A stretch of 33,939 nt of DNA from an uncultured Pseudomonadota bacterium (GCA_937868185.1 CALMMG010000144.1:1-33939), one strand, 5' to 3'. Shown: positions 16,126 to 24,918, counted from the stretch's first letter. A program made the numbers and translations. The notes: generated by a model not told the origin, from the letters alone.

Positions 16126-17586
16126 TCAGCCCAATCTGTAATTCGGGGCCTCTTTGGTGATAATCACGTCATGGACATGGCTTTCTTTGAGTCCGGCAGC
16201 GGTGATCTTGACAAACTTCGCCTTTTGGCGCAACTCCTCGATGGTGGCTGCCCCCAGATAGCCCATGCCAGAACGCAATCCACCCATAAGCTGGTAGATC
16301 ATATCGGAGAGCGGACCCCGGTAGGGCACCTTGCCTTCGATGCCCTCGGGCACGTATTTGGCCTGGCTTTCCACCCCTTCCTGAAAATAGCGGTCACTGG
16401 AGCCCTGTTTCATGGCGCCAAGTGAGCCCATGCCTCGGTAGCCCTTGTAGGTTCTCCCTTGATAGAGGAAGGTTTCACCGGGCGACTCATCGGTGCCGGC
16501 AAAGAGACTGCCGATCATCACCACCCGGGCGCCAATGCCGATGGCCTTGGCGATCTCGCCGGAGTACTTGATCCCGCCATCGGCAATCACCGGGATGCCA
16601 AATTTATCCGCAGCCTTGGAACAGTTATGGATCGCGGTCATCTGCGGTACTCCGACCCCGGCCACAATCCGGGTGGTGCAGATGGAGCCGGGCCCGACCC
16701 CGACCTTGACGCAATCAGCCCCCGCCCGGATCAGGGCCTCGGCCCCTTCCGCCGTGGCCACGTTGCCGGCAATGACCTGGAGCTCAGGAAAGGCATCTTT
16801 GATCCGGGTCAGGGCGCTTAAGATATTCCGGGAATGGCCGTGCGCTGAATCAAGAACTACCACATCCACCCCGACGCTAATCAATTTTTCCACATGCTCC
16901 AAGGCGGAGTTTACGCCGATCGCCGCACCGACCCGCAATCGGCCCAGATCGTCCTTGGCGGCATTGGGATACTTCCGCACCTTTTCAATATCCTTGATGG
17001 TGATCAGCCCTTGCAGGTTGCCTTCATCATCCACCACCAGGAGTTTTTCGATCCGATGCTCATGGAGCAGGGCCTTGGATTGATCCAGGGTGATGCCAGC
17101 CTTGGCGGTGACCAGGTTCTTGCTGGTCATGACATCCCGGACCAGCAGATCCTCATCGGAAACAAAGCGCAGATCGCGGTTGGTGACAATACCCACCAGC
17201 TTGGTGCCGCGGAGAACCGGTACTCCGGAGATTCGGTAGTTACGCATGATCTCGTTCACCTCGCGCACGGTCTGGGCGTCATTCACCGTGATCGGATCGA
17301 TGACCATACCCGACTCGGACTTCTTAACCTTGCGCACCTCGCGGACCTGTTCTTCCACGCTCATATTTTTATGGATGATCCCGATCCCGCCCTCCCTGGC
17401 CATGGTAATAGCGGCCCGATGCTCGGTAACCGTATCCATGGCTGCGCTGACCAGGGGAATATTCAGGGTGATCGACTTGGTCAGCATCGTGGCCAGGTTC
17501 ACCTCGGTGGGCAGCACTTCAGACGCGGCGGGCACCAGGAGCAGGTCGTCAAAGGTATAGGCGTGTTCGATTGTCTCGAGTGACAT
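16126..17586 (-). CDS. guaB: IMP dehydrogenase
   Basis: GuaB (486 aa) oxidises IMP to XMP with NAD+, the first committed step to GMP. The TIM-barrel start ([11 protein letters not shown]), the two CBS domains inserted at about 96-205, the catalytic loop GPGSICTTR with C303, and the flap ([10 protein letters not shown]) are all visible. The length is typical for bacteria. GAGGGAG lies upstream of the ATG. A good promoter candidate and a hairpin lie in the 5' leader. It forms an operon with guaA. Confidence 0.97.
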   Translation of the reverse strand: MSLETIEHAYTFDDLLLVPAASEVLPTEVNLATMLTKSITLNIPLVSAAMDTVTEHRAAITMAREGGIGIIHKNMSVEEQVREVRKVKKSESGMVIDPITVNDAQTVREVNEIMRNYRISGVPVLRGTKLVGIVTNRDLRFVSDEDLLVRDVMTSKNLVTAKAGITLDQSKALLHEHRIEKLLVVDDEGNLQGLITIKDIEKVRKYPNAAKDDLGRLRVGAAIGVNSALEHVEKLISVGVDVVVLDSAHGHSRNILSALTRIKDAFPELQVIAGNVATAEGAEALIRAGADCVKVGVGPGSICTTRIVAGVGVPQMTAIHNCSKAADKFGIPVIADGGIKYSGEIAKAIGIGARVVMIGSLFAGTDESPGETFLYQGRTYKGYRGMGSLGAMKQGSSDRYFQEGVESQAKYVPEGIEGKVPYRGPLSDMIYQLMGGLRSGMGYLGAATIEELRQKAKFVKITAAGLKESHVHDVIITKEAPNYRLG

Positions 17587-17658
17587 CAGCGGACTCCCTC
17601 AAAAAAAGTGTGGCAGGTGATGCGCCTCGCTTGCCAAGGCGATCTAAGATACTAGAAC

Positions 17659-17679
17659 GCCACCCAAAGAACGGGTGGC
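17659..17679 (-). other. Hairpin in the guaB leader
   Basis: GCCACCC and GGGTGGC (7-bp perfect arms, 7-base loop) lie between the predicted guaB promoter and its start codon. On the minus strand the T run precedes the stem rather than following it, so it is not a terminator in the guaB direction. A role in RNA stability or regulation is possible. Confidence 0.4.
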
Positions 17680-17698
17680 AAAAAACCGTAGAGTCTTC

Positions 17699-17728
17699 AC
17701 TATAAAAAACTTTCACGCGTGCGGTCAA
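17699..17728 (-). promoter_or_regulatory. Candidate sigma-70 promoter of guaBA
   Basis: On the minus strand TTGACC (17728-17723) and TATAGT (17704-17699) are 18 bases apart; each box matches 5 of 6 consensus positions. It gives a leader of about 105 bases before guaB. Confidence 0.6.
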
Positions 17729-17770
17729 TGGCGAGTTTGCAGAGAAACACCTCAGCTGCTCGCTGCAAGG

Positions 17771-18700
17771 TCAGCAACCAGTTGCCCCGCTCAGAAGAAT
17801 GCCTTCCAACAACCCGGCATCGCTCACCAGCAGGGACTGGCTTGCCAGAGCCTGCTGCAACTCCTCTAAAACCAGCACCCCGGCCACGATAATCTCCCCG
17901 CGCCCATCACCCAGGCCGGGGAGGGCGTTACACTCCCTAGACGAAAGGGCAGAAAGGCTGACAACCAGCCGGTGCAACATGGCTTGGCTCAACTGGTAAT
18001 TCTGGACTAGCTGGGCATCATAGCGGTCAAGCCCCAAGGCAAGAGCGGCCAGGCTGGTCGCTGTCCCACCGGAAGCAACCAACGACAAGTCTTGTCCAAC
18101 CATTACCCCCGCGGTGATACTCCGCAGAGCAGGGGCCAGTATCCCCCTGATCTTTGCGCGCATGGACTCAAGATTCGCACCGAAGTCCTCGGTCAACCCC
18201 ACCGCGCCCAAGGGCAGGCTGATTACCCTGGGTTCACTCCCGGCTGTAACCTCAAGAATGAGCTCTGTGCTGCCCCCGCCCACATCCACCATGAACATCG
18301 GATAGCACCGTAGCGATTTCGGTAAAGCGGAAAGCGCCCCAAACAGAGCAAGGCGGGCTTCCTCTTCGCCGGAAAGCACCTCGACCGGCCCGATCAGGGC
18401 CTCAGCCCGCTGAAGAAAATCCCGACTATTGTCGGCTCTACGCACGGCGTGGGTAGCGCAGGCCCGCACACTGTGCAACGGGTATCCCGCCATTTTCCCG
18501 GCAAACCGGACCAGGGCCGCTTCGCCCCGAAGCATGGCCGCCGGGGCAAGCAGGCTGGTGGCGCCAAGCCCCTCGCCAAGCCGGACCGTGACCAGATCGT
18601 AGGCCAGGGGGCGCAGGCAACCATCCCCCACCTCGGCCACCAGCAGCCGGAAGCTGTTGGTTCCGATATCAATCCCGCAGGCTATGGTCATCGCTGTCAC
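17771..18700 (-). CDS. Ppx/GppA family phosphatase, short form
   Basis: The 309-residue protein has both phosphate-binding motifs of the ASKHA-fold Ppx/GppA family: DIGTNSFRLLVAEV near the N-terminus and DVGGGSTELIL in the middle, plus a third glycine motif (ASGGTATSLA). The family hydrolyses polyphosphate or the pppGpp 5' phosphate. It lacks the C-terminal HD-like domain of the long (about 500 aa) enzymes and corresponds to the short two-domain form. Whether it acts on polyphosphate or pppGpp cannot be decided here. ATG at 18700 or 18691 is possible. It is divergent from the yciO-like gene. Confidence 0.9.
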   Translation of the reverse strand: MTAMTIACGIDIGTNSFRLLVAEVGDGCLRPLAYDLVTVRLGEGLGATSLLAPAAMLRGEAALVRFAGKMAGYPLHSVRACATHAVRRADNSRDFLQRAEALIGPVEVLSGEEEARLALFGALSALPKSLRCYPMFMVDVGGGSTELILEVTAGSEPRVISLPLGAVGLTEDFGANLESMRAKIRGILAPALRSITAGVMVGQDLSLVASGGTATSLAALALGLDRYDAQLVQNYQLSQAMLHRLVVSLSALSSRECNALPGLGDGRGEIIVAGVLVLEELQQALASQSLLVSDAGLLEGILLSGATGC

Positions 18701-18710
18701 CGCTTCGCTG

Positions 18711-18739
18711 TTGCCTTTTGCTGGGGCGTACCGTACAAT
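18711..18739 (+). promoter_or_regulatory. Candidate promoter of the yciO-like gene
   Basis: TTGCCT (18711-18716) and TACAAT (18734-18739) are spaced by 17 bases. The -10 box matches 5 of 6 positions and the -35 box 4 of 6. It points to the GTG start at 18806, with a leader of about 60 bases. Confidence 0.45.
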
Positions 18740-18805
18740 ACTCCAATACTCATAGGGGGTTAGCGTCTACCTGCCCACCCTCTCGCCCTTAAAAAGGATC
18801 GCCGC

Positions 18806-19414
18806 GTGATACTTGACATCAATCCGGATAACCCGCAGCCCCGCTTGATCCAACAGGCGGCGGAGGCCCTGCGCAAAGGGGCAGTGATCTGCTACCCCAC
18901 CGACACCGTCTACGGCATCGGCTGCGACATGTTCAACCAGAAGGCGATCAAGCGGATCCATCAAATAAAAAAGAGGCCGATACACCAGCCTTTCAGCTTC
19001 ATGTGCTCAAGCCTCAAAAACGTCAGCACCTATTGCCATGTGTCCAACATGAGCTACAGGATCATGAAAAAAGATCTGCCCGGCCCCTACACCTTTATCC
19101 TGCAAGCGGCAAAGTTGGTGCCGAAGATCATGCTCAGCCGGCAAAAAACCGTGGGGATTAGGGTGCCGGACAATGCCATCTGCCTGGCGCTCATCGAAGC
19201 ATTGGGCAACCCGATGCTCAACACCAGCGCCATCCAGGATCCAGATGATCCGCCGATGAGCGAGGCCTATGAAATCGAGGCGCAGTTCGGTCGCCTGGTG
19301 GATATCATCATTGACGGTGGCACGGTATACCCAGAGCCGTCATCCGTGGTCTCGCTTATCGGCGATACGCCGGAGGTGCTGCGCCATGGCAAAGGTGAAA
19401 CCAGCCATTTCTGA
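18806..19414 (+). CDS. yciO: YciO-type protein (Sua5/YciO/YrdC family)
   Basis: The 202-residue protein has the YrdC-like fold that in TsaC/Sua5 makes threonylcarbamoyl-AMP for tRNA t6A. It begins at GTG, with AAGGA eight bases upstream. Motifs include AVICYPTDTVYGIGCD, LPGPYTFIL, VGIRVPDN and PMLNTSA. The pieces FSFMCSSL, STYCHVSNMSYRIMKK and GKGE near the C-terminus follow the YciO subfamily rather than TsaC, so a housekeeping t6A role is not certain. It is alone between the divergent ppx-like gene and the convergent ihf gene. Confidence 0.88.
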   Translation: MILDINPDNPQPRLIQQAAEALRKGAVICYPTDTVYGIGCDMFNQKAIKRIHQIKKRPIHQPFSFMCSSLKNVSTYCHVSNMSYRIMKKDLPGPYTFILQAAKLVPKIMLSRQKTVGIRVPDNAICLALIEALGNPMLNTSAIQDPDDPPMSEAYEIEAQFGRLVDIIIDGGTVYPEPSSVVSLIGDTPEVLRHGKGETSHF

Positions 19415-19443
19415 AAAACGACCCCACAGGCCGTACCCACCGC

Positions 19444-19731
19444 TTATTTCCCGTTCTGGATCAGAGCGTCTTTCAGCGATTTGCTCATGGTGAAATGCAG
19501 ATTCTTGCGGGAGGTAATTTTCATGACCTTACCGGTCCTGGGGTTCTTGGTTGTCCGCGCCTTGCGTTGGCGCACGGAAAAACTGCCAAAGCCGCGGATT
19601 TCGACACGCCGGTCCTCGGCCAAAGCCTCCACTATGGTGTCCAACATGATATCAACGGCCTGACTCACATCTTTTTTCAGATACGCGCCCATCTCTTCGG
19701 CCACCGCATTTACCAAATCCCGTTTCAACAT
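19444..19731 (-). CDS. ihfB: HU/IHF family DNA-bending protein, IHF-beta-like
   Basis: The 95-residue protein begins MLKRDLVNAVAEEMG; the frame opens 12 codons earlier, but ATG 19731 matches the family start and has AGGAG 11 bases upstream. It shows the HU/IHF DNA-binding signature RGFGSFSVRQRKAR and the beta-arm tip NPRTGK, including the proline that intercalates into DNA. HU and IHF subunits are hard to tell apart. The RGFGSFS form and the position at the end of an rpsA cluster (rpsA-ihfB in many proteobacteria) favour IHF-beta. sppA ends 14 bp upstream, so the genes are probably cotranscribed. Confidence 0.85.
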   Translation of the reverse strand: MLKRDLVNAVAEEMGAYLKKDVSQAVDIMLDTIVEALAEDRRVEIRGFGSFSVRQRKARTTKNPRTGKVMKITSRKNLHFTMSKSLKDALIQNGK

Positions 19732-19745
19732 CGTTTGATACACTC

Positions 19746-20666
19746 CTATCGCAAGGTCCCTGTCCATTCATAGGCCAGCAACGGACCGGCTAAACCTGTT
19801 TGCTGTAATAGCGATTCACTTTTTTTACCGGTCATCAGCCTCAGGAAGGAAAAATCTTCTTCCTGAGGATAGATAAGCTCCGGCATCTTTTCGGTCTTCA
19901 TTCCGGCCAGGTCGGCAGCCAACATGACTGCATCACTAAAATTGCCCAACTGATCAACCAGGCCATACTCCTTGGCCTGCTGCCCTGAAAAAATACGGCC
20001 ATCAGCAATCTTTTTTACTTCCGCCACTGGCAAGGACCGACTTTCGGAGACGGCCTGGACAAACTGGCTCTGGACCACATCAATCATGCCCTGAAGCATC
20101 AGCCGCTCTTCATTGGTCATGGGTCGGGAGGGAGAACCAATATCTTTCAGCCTGCCGCTTTTGACCACCTCGTTCTTGTACCCTATCTTCTCAAACAACC
20201 CTTCAAGATTGACAAACTTGAGGATTACCCCCATGCTGCCGGTCAAGGTGCCGGGGTTGGCGACAATCTTGCTGGCGCCCAAGGAAACATACAAGCCGCC
20301 CGAGGCTGCCACCGAACCCATGGAAGCAACCACTGGCTTGATGCCGCTGGTCCGCTTCACCTCGTCATAGATCTCCTGGGAAGCACCCACCGCCCCGCCT
20401 GGACTATCAATCCTCAGAACAATGGCCTTGATCTTGGGCTCTTCCCGAAAAGCCACCAGATGTTCAAGGGTCGCCTCGGATTCGAGGATAACCCCCTTGA
20501 CATCAATAACCCCGATCCCTTCCTTGAGGAAAAGCTCGGACTTGGACGGACTGGTGAGGTGGACAACAAAAAAGGTTATTCCGCCCCAGAAAAACAGCAT
20601 GATACCCCCCAGGACCAATAATCCCGTGAGAACCGGATGCTTGTGGCGGAATAACCCTTGTAACAT
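19746..20666 (-). CDS. sppA: Signal peptide peptidase SppA, short form
   Basis: The 306-residue membrane serine protease digests cleaved signal peptides. A hydrophobic N-terminal segment (residues 12-37) anchors it, with the catalytic domain outside the cytoplasm. The Ser/Lys dyad is visible: S122 in SVAASGG and K174 in SGRLKDIGS, exactly 52 residues apart as in the Bacillus enzyme. IDSPGGAV and GSMGVI are also typical. It is the single-domain form. ATG 20666 is preferred over a TTG at 20702, which lies inside a repeat arm. It sits between rpsA and the ihf gene. Confidence 0.93.
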   Translation of the reverse strand: MLQGLFRHKHPVLTGLLVLGGIMLFFWGGITFFVVHLTSPSKSELFLKEGIGVIDVKGVILESEATLEHLVAFREEPKIKAIVLRIDSPGGAVGASQEIYDEVKRTSGIKPVVASMGSVAASGGLYVSLGASKIVANPGTLTGSMGVILKFVNLEGLFEKIGYKNEVVKSGRLKDIGSPSRPMTNEERLMLQGMIDVVQSQFVQAVSESRSLPVAEVKKIADGRIFSGQQAKEYGLVDQLGNFSDAVMLAADLAGMKTEKMPELIYPQEEDFSFLRLMTGKKSESLLQQTGLAGPLLAYEWTGTLR

Positions 20667-20688
20667 GACAAACCTAGAATGAAAAATT

Positions 20689-20755
20689 AGGAGCCGTAGC
20701 AAAGTAACGACGACGAAACCATCTGCAGTTTCTTGGCCATTGCGCTACGGCTCCT
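20689..20755. repeat. Palindromic intergenic repeat, copy A (also rpsA terminator-like)
   Basis: Perfect 12-bp arms (AGGAGCCGTAGC and its complement) enclose 43 bases that contain an inner GAAAC/GTTTC hairpin. On the minus strand the second arm is followed by AATTTTT, so it may act as a terminator or processing site between rpsA and sppA. The left arm with its flank, AATTAGGAGCCG, recurs in copy B, and related sequence in copy C/D. Confidence 0.75.
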
Positions 20756-20766
20756 GTTAGGCCTGT

Positions 20767-22485
20767 TTACTCCTGGGCCTTATTGTCCATCTCTTCTTTC
20801 AAAAGATCACCAATGGTGGACGGACCACTCTTGGACTGCTTCTGCTTATACTCCTCGAGAGAGCCTTCGCTGGAATCATCGGTCAAGGCCTTGATGGACA
20901 AGCCGATCTTCCGGTCCTTGGCAGAAACATTGATCACCTTTGCCTCCACGGTATCCCCGGCATTGTACAAGCCCACCGGGGTGGCAACCTTGTCCTTGCT
21001 GATCTCGGAAACATGGATCAACCCTTCGATGCCTTCTTCCACCTCAACAAAGATGCCGAACTCGGTCACGTTGGTGATCTTGCCCTGCACGGTGCTGCCT
21101 ACCGAATATTTCTCGATGGCTGCCTGCCAGGGATCCGGCTCCAGCTGCTTGACGCCGAGAGAAAACCGCTCGTTCTCGCGGTCGATCTTCAGCACCACGG
21201 CCTGGATGGTTTCACCCTTGGCGTACTTCTCGGAGGGATGCTTGATCCGCTCGGTCCAGGAGAGATCGGAGACATGGATCAGGCCATCAATCCCCTCCTC
21301 GATGCCGATGAAGACGCCGAAATCGGTGATGTTCTTAATCTTGCCCTCGATGATGGAGCCAACCGGATAGTTCTCGCTGACCAGATCCCAAGGATTGGGC
21401 TGCAACTGTTTCATGCCCAAGGAGATGCGCTTGGCATCCACGTCGATGTTGAGGATGACCACCTCGGCCTCTTCCCCGACCCCGACTATCTTGGAGGGAT
21501 GCCGGGTCTTCTTGGACCAAGACATCTCGGAAACATGGATCAACCCTTCAACGCCTTCTTCCAGCTCGGCGAAGACCCCGTAGTCGGTGATGGAGACCAC
21601 CTTACCCTTGGCCTTGGCGCCGATGGGGTAACGCTCCTGCACCGTGGCCCAAGGATCTTCCTTGAGCTGCTTAACGCCAAGGGAAACCTTGTCGTTCTCG
21701 CGGTCGTACTTAAGGATCTTGACCTGAACATCCTCGCCCACCTTGAACAGCTTGGAGGGATGGGAAACGCGGCCCCAGGAGAGATCGGTGATGTGACAAA
21801 GACCGTCCATACCGCCCAAGTCGATGAACACCCCGTAATCGGTGATATTGGTAATGGTACCAGTAACCACCTGGCCTTCCACCAGGTTGGACTGCATATC
21901 TTCCCGCAACTTCTTACGCTCGTCCTCGAGAATAGCACGGCGAGAGATCACCACATTGTTACGCTTGCGGTTATATTTGAGAACCTTGAACTCAAAGGTC
22001 TGGCCGATGAGGCTGTCCAAATCCTTGACCGGTCGAAGATCGATCTGCGAGTAAGGCAGGAAGGCCGGAACGCCGATATCGACGGAAAGGCCACCCTTGA
22101 CCCGGTTGTCGATCCGGCCCGAGATGGTGCCGTCCTCTTCCTGGATCTTGGCGATGTCTTCCCATACCTTGATGCCGATGGCCTTCTCGCGAGAGAGCTT
22201 CAGGCCGCCTTCGACCTCCCGCTTCTCCACGAAGACGTCAAAGATGTCGCCCACCTTGACGTCGATTTCGCCATTTTCGTTTTTGAACTCGGAACAGTGG
22301 ATATCACTCTCCGACTTGTCGCCGATATCCACCACGACATAATCGTTGGTCAGGGCGATAACGGTGCCGGGTACGACTTCACCCACCTCCGCTACCTTGA
22401 GACTCTCCTCGAAAAGCTGAGCAAAGCTCATTTCCCCTGCATTGACATCGGACTTCGTTTTGGTTGCTGTTGTGCTTTTTGCCAT
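20767..22485 (-). CDS. rpsA: 30S ribosomal protein S1
   Basis: The 572-residue protein contains six S1 RNA-binding domains; repeats such as DYGVFAELEEGVEGLIHVSE and DFGVFIGIEEGIDGLIHVSD are plain in the later domains. S1 helps mRNA bind the 30S subunit. The start has a textbook AGGAGG seven bases upstream. The gene order rpsA-sppA-ihf on the minus strand is a conserved cluster in this group. A palindromic element lies between rpsA and sppA and could lower expression of the downstream genes relative to this very abundant protein. Confidence 0.98.
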   Translation of the reverse strand: MAKSTTATKTKSDVNAGEMSFAQLFEESLKVAEVGEVVPGTVIALTNDYVVVDIGDKSESDIHCSEFKNENGEIDVKVGDIFDVFVEKREVEGGLKLSREKAIGIKVWEDIAKIQEEDGTISGRIDNRVKGGLSVDIGVPAFLPYSQIDLRPVKDLDSLIGQTFEFKVLKYNRKRNNVVISRRAILEDERKKLREDMQSNLVEGQVVTGTITNITDYGVFIDLGGMDGLCHITDLSWGRVSHPSKLFKVGEDVQVKILKYDRENDKVSLGVKQLKEDPWATVQERYPIGAKAKGKVVSITDYGVFAELEEGVEGLIHVSEMSWSKKTRHPSKIVGVGEEAEVVILNIDVDAKRISLGMKQLQPNPWDLVSENYPVGSIIEGKIKNITDFGVFIGIEEGIDGLIHVSDLSWTERIKHPSEKYAKGETIQAVVLKIDRENERFSLGVKQLEPDPWQAAIEKYSVGSTVQGKITNVTEFGIFVEVEEGIEGLIHVSEISKDKVATPVGLYNAGDTVEAKVINVSAKDRKIGLSIKALTDDSSEGSLEEYKQKQSKSGPSTIGDLLKEEMDNKAQE

Positions 22486-22779
22486 GGAAACAATCCTCCT
22501 TTGATAGATCGAGCTTATATACCAGAGAATATGGGCAAATACAAACTTTTTATCTCCGGCAAAAGGATCAATCCTTCAGAAAAAATACTGTTGTCAGCTC
22601 TGCCAAAAAACACGACATAACCATTTGGAAATAAAGAAAATCCATGGACAAATAAAGGGGAGAGGAGGAGGGGGTTGGCTGGAAACCCTTTTGGACGACA
22701 ATATTTTTTTACCGTTTCAGGAGTCGGTTCTGGCTGGTAGCCGTCACCGTTGTCGTTGCGGTTAAGGAGAACGCTACGG
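22486..22779. other. Noncoding gap between rpsA and the GGDEF gene
   Basis: This 294-bp stretch holds the rpsA promoter, then AT-rich sequence, a purine-rich run (22658-22675) and, from 22719, palindromic repeat copy B, which runs on into the 3' end of the receiver-GGDEF gene. I see no RNA gene and no convincing reading frame in it. Confidence 0.6.
22516..22544 (-). promoter_or_regulatory. Candidate extended -10 promoter of rpsA
   Basis: On the minus strand TTGTAT (22544-22539) and TATATA (22521-22516) are 17 bases apart, and TGG directly precedes the -10 box, an extended -10 arrangement. The predicted leader is only about 20 bases and includes the AGGAGG site. Confidence 0.55.
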
Positions 22780-22800
22780 TTATTTCGTATCGGCTCCTAA
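22719..22800. repeat. Palindromic intergenic repeat, copy B
   Basis: The 82-bp element has ends AGGAGTCGGTT (22719-22729) and, on the other strand, AGGAGCCGATACG. It is followed by AATT, as copy A is preceded by it. Read on the minus strand, AATTAGGAGCCG is identical to copy A, and ACGAAATAA is shared with copy C. It overlaps the last seven codons and stop of the receiver-GGDEF gene. Confidence 0.65.
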
Positions 22801-23703
22801 TTCTCCGTAACACGACAGGGAAGCATCGGCAATCACCCGATTGCCCCCCTGCTCCTTGCCGGAATACAGAGCCTTGTCAGCGCGGGCCACCAAATCGGCG
22901 ATATCCTCCGCCCAGGAAGAGCCAGGCCGCCGGAGAAACTGGGCCAGACCGATGCTGAGACTGGTTGGGGCATAGTGTGGCTCATGGCCGTAACGTTCTT
23001 GGATGCGATCGGCAATCTGACCAACCTGAGCAACGGTGGCATAAGGAATGATAAGGGCAAACTCATCGCCGCCAAAGCGAAAACACCAGTCCACATTCTC
23101 CCGGGTGCACTGCACGAGGATTCTCCCGATATCCTGAAGAACCCGGTCCCCGGCCTGATGCCCATATTGGTCGTTGTACTCCTTGAAACGGTCCACATCG
23201 AGCAGGGCCAGAAAAACCGGATACCCCTGCCGATGGGCCCGGGGCACCTCCTCATGGAGTTTCATCTCAAAACAGCGACGGTTATACAGATCGGTGAGCA
23301 TGTCGCACATGGAGAGATGTTCGAGCTTTCGGATCAGAGTCTGCTCGCGAATGACCCTACGGACCTTGGCCTCAAGCTCATCCATGCCGAAGGGCTTGGT
23401 GATGAAATCGCTGGCGCCGGCCCGCACAACATCGGTATAGCCATACATCTCGGCATGACCGGTGATAACGATAACCTCGACTTGGGGATATTCCTCCTTG
23501 ATATGTGTCAGGAGCTCCATGCCGTCACAGCGCGGCATGGTCAGGTCGGTGAGAACCATGGTAAACTCACCCTGCTTGAGCTTGAGCTTTGCCGCCTCGC
23601 CGTCCATGGCCGTATCAAAGGCATGCCCCAAGGCCACCATGGCGCTCTTCAGCATTTCAAGAATAAAGGGATCGTCATCCACCAGCAGGATGCAGGTCTT
23701 CAT
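22780..23703 (-). CDS. Response regulator with GGDEF domain (diguanylate cyclase)
   Basis: The 307-residue protein joins a receiver domain (DDD at 9-11, phospho-acceptor D53, K103 in TKPF) to a GGDEF domain with an intact active site (GGDEF 211-215, LLDVDRFKEYND). It should make cyclic di-GMP when phosphorylated. The product-inhibition I-site reads ENVD instead of RxxD, so feedback inhibition is probably weak or lost. The frame opens much earlier, but ATG 23703 is chosen because the NUDIX gene stops one base before it and a receiver begins MKTCILLVDDD. The final residues (GELGADTK) and stop lie inside repeat copy B. Confidence 0.92.
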   Translation of the reverse strand: MKTCILLVDDDPFILEMLKSAMVALGHAFDTAMDGEAAKLKLKQGEFTMVLTDLTMPRCDGMELLTHIKEEYPQVEVIVITGHAEMYGYTDVVRAGASDFITKPFGMDELEAKVRRVIREQTLIRKLEHLSMCDMLTDLYNRRCFEMKLHEEVPRAHRQGYPVFLALLDVDRFKEYNDQYGHQAGDRVLQDIGRILVQCTRENVDWCFRFGGDEFALIIPYATVAQVGQIADRIQERYGHEPHYAPTSLSIGLAQFLRRPGSSWAEDIADLVARADKALYSGKEQGGNRVIADASLSCYGELGADTK

Positions 23704-23704
23704 T

Positions 23705-24139
23705 TCAATCGGCAGCTCGTTGTGCAGCAAAATAGTCACCCAGAATCCTTGAATGGTCAAAGGCCAACGGCGGCAGAGATTCTTCGTGGAATATCGCGAC
23801 CTCGCCAGCATCATCACCAGCCACGGGTGTTCCTTCCGCCGTGGCAAGAAAAACCGTGCTCACTGTATGCTGCCGGGGGTCGCGATCCGGATCGGAATAG
23901 GTATGGAATTGACGACCAAGCCGGATGGTAAGCCCTGTTTCCTCCAAGGCTTCCCGCACTGCCGCCTGCTCCAGCGACTCCCCGTAATCGACAAAGCCGC
24001 CGGGCAAGGCCCAAAGACAAGGCGGATTTTTCCGCTTCACCAAGACAATCCCAGCGTCAAAACGGATGATGACATCCACCGTCGGCACCGGATTTCTATA
24101 AGCCGGGATCGCCTGACCACAGGCAAGACACTGCTTCAC
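23705..24139 (-). CDS. NUDIX hydrolase with N-terminal CxxC
   Basis: The 144-residue protein has a perfect NUDIX box, GX5EX7REUXEEXGU, at residues 48-70 (GFVDYGE...REALEETGL). The family cleaves nucleoside diphosphate derivatives such as ADP-ribose, NADH or damaged nucleotides. A CLAC pair (C4, C7) at the N-terminus may be half of a small zinc site. The start overlaps the HAD gene by 4 bp, and the stop is one base from the GGDEF gene, so the three are one operon. The substrate cannot be predicted. Confidence 0.93.
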   Translation of the reverse strand: MKQCLACGQAIPAYRNPVPTVDVIIRFDAGIVLVKRKNPPCLWALPGGFVDYGESLEQAAVREALEETGLTIRLGRQFHTYSDPDRDPRQHTVSTVFLATAEGTPVAGDDAGEVAIFHEESLPPLAFDHSRILGDYFAAQRAAD

Positions 24140-24720
24140 CAGGCACCCTCCTCATAACACAGGGCATGGATAGTTCGCCAGCTCTCCACCTCTGGCAGAG
24201 CGTGCTTGCCCTGGTTCCAAGGCTGCCGATAGACAATGGGCTGAATGCCCTCCTCCTGAGCTAACTGCAAACAGGTCTGAGCCCGATCATCCACAAAAAA
24301 ATCAAGGCCCATTTCCCGAATGTGGCCGGCCTTGCTATCGTGCTCGCCGGTGGCGACCAGCCGCACCCTCCCGTAAACCTGTGGACCCAGTTCTTTTTTC
24401 AGCCAGCGGGCGATGGGTTTTTTGAGCGGCCGGGCCGTAATGAAGGTAAGGGGCCCTTGCTCGGCAAATTCGCTCAACACCTCTCGAGCATTGCGCATGA
24501 GGCGAAGCCCGCAAGCAATGGGCTCTTCCAGCAGGCGAGAGAAAATTTCTTCCACCATGGCCGGATCGAGGTCCAGGCAATCCTCCACCTGAAACTCGGT
24601 GATCTCCTCCGGGCGCACCTTGGCCCCATACCCGGTCCTGGCCAGACGGATAAAGGCCTCCATGGTATCGGCGACCACGCCGTCTATGTCAAAGCCGATA
24701 CGGCTTGGGTGAATATGCAT
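24136..24720 (-). CDS. HAD-superfamily 5'-nucleotidase-like phosphatase
   Basis: The 194-residue protein begins with the HAD motif [11 protein letters not shown] (nucleophile D11, acid D13). Motif II is FITARP, and the last motif is [10 protein letters not shown]. The spacing and small cap (residues about 20-80) fit the 5'(3')-deoxyribonucleotidase-like group (NT5C type). It probably dephosphorylates a nucleotide or similar small molecule. It is the first gene of the HAD-NUDIX-GGDEF operon; an AGGGAA upstream is a moderate ribosome site. Two nucleotide hydrolases next to a cyclic di-GMP synthase suggest a nucleotide-linked role, as inference. Confidence 0.85.
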   Translation of the reverse strand: MHIHPSRIGFDIDGVVADTMEAFIRLARTGYGAKVRPEEITEFQVEDCLDLDPAMVEEIFSRLLEEPIACGLRLMRNAREVLSEFAEQGPLTFITARPLKKPIARWLKKELGPQVYGRVRLVATGEHDSKAGHIREMGLDFFVDDRAQTCLQLAQEEGIQPIVYRQPWNQGKHALPEVESWRTIHALCYEEGAW

Positions 24721-24889
24721 GCAGCATTCCCTGATCCGCGCATATATATGTTGCGAAAAAGAATATAAATCGGGTACATCTTCCCGCCACAGCGTAGCTA
24801 TTGTGATTCACTTAAACCAGAAACCGGCAAAAAAAGCAAAAACTCTTCTTTCGAATGCGAAAACCACCGTGTTGGTCCGGAAGGTTTTC

Positions 24890-24918
24890 TTGACAAAAAA
24901 AACGAAAAAAAGCATAGT
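24890..24918 (+). promoter_or_regulatory. Candidate promoter of the nitronate monooxygenase gene
   Basis: A perfect TTGACA (24890-24895) is followed after 17 bases by CATAGT (24913-24918; 4 of 6). The spacer is almost all A. The leader to ATG 25075 would be about 150 bases and would carry the whole of repeat copy C/D. Confidence 0.55.

Noticed and set aside
14288-16141. Long plus-strand open frame (617 codons) opposite guaA
   Set aside because: It is antisense to a clear GMP synthase gene, has no recognisable domain and has the His/Gly/Asp-rich composition of a GC-rich shadow frame.
17659-17679. Hairpin near guaB considered as the terminator of the ppx-like gene
   Set aside because: On the minus strand the T run comes before the stem, not after it, and a promoter candidate lies between the hairpin and the ppx-like gene.
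21013-22620. Long plus-strand open frame (535 codons) opposite rpsA
   Set aside because: It mirrors the repeated S1 domains on the other strand; its repeats are an echo of those, not a protein family.
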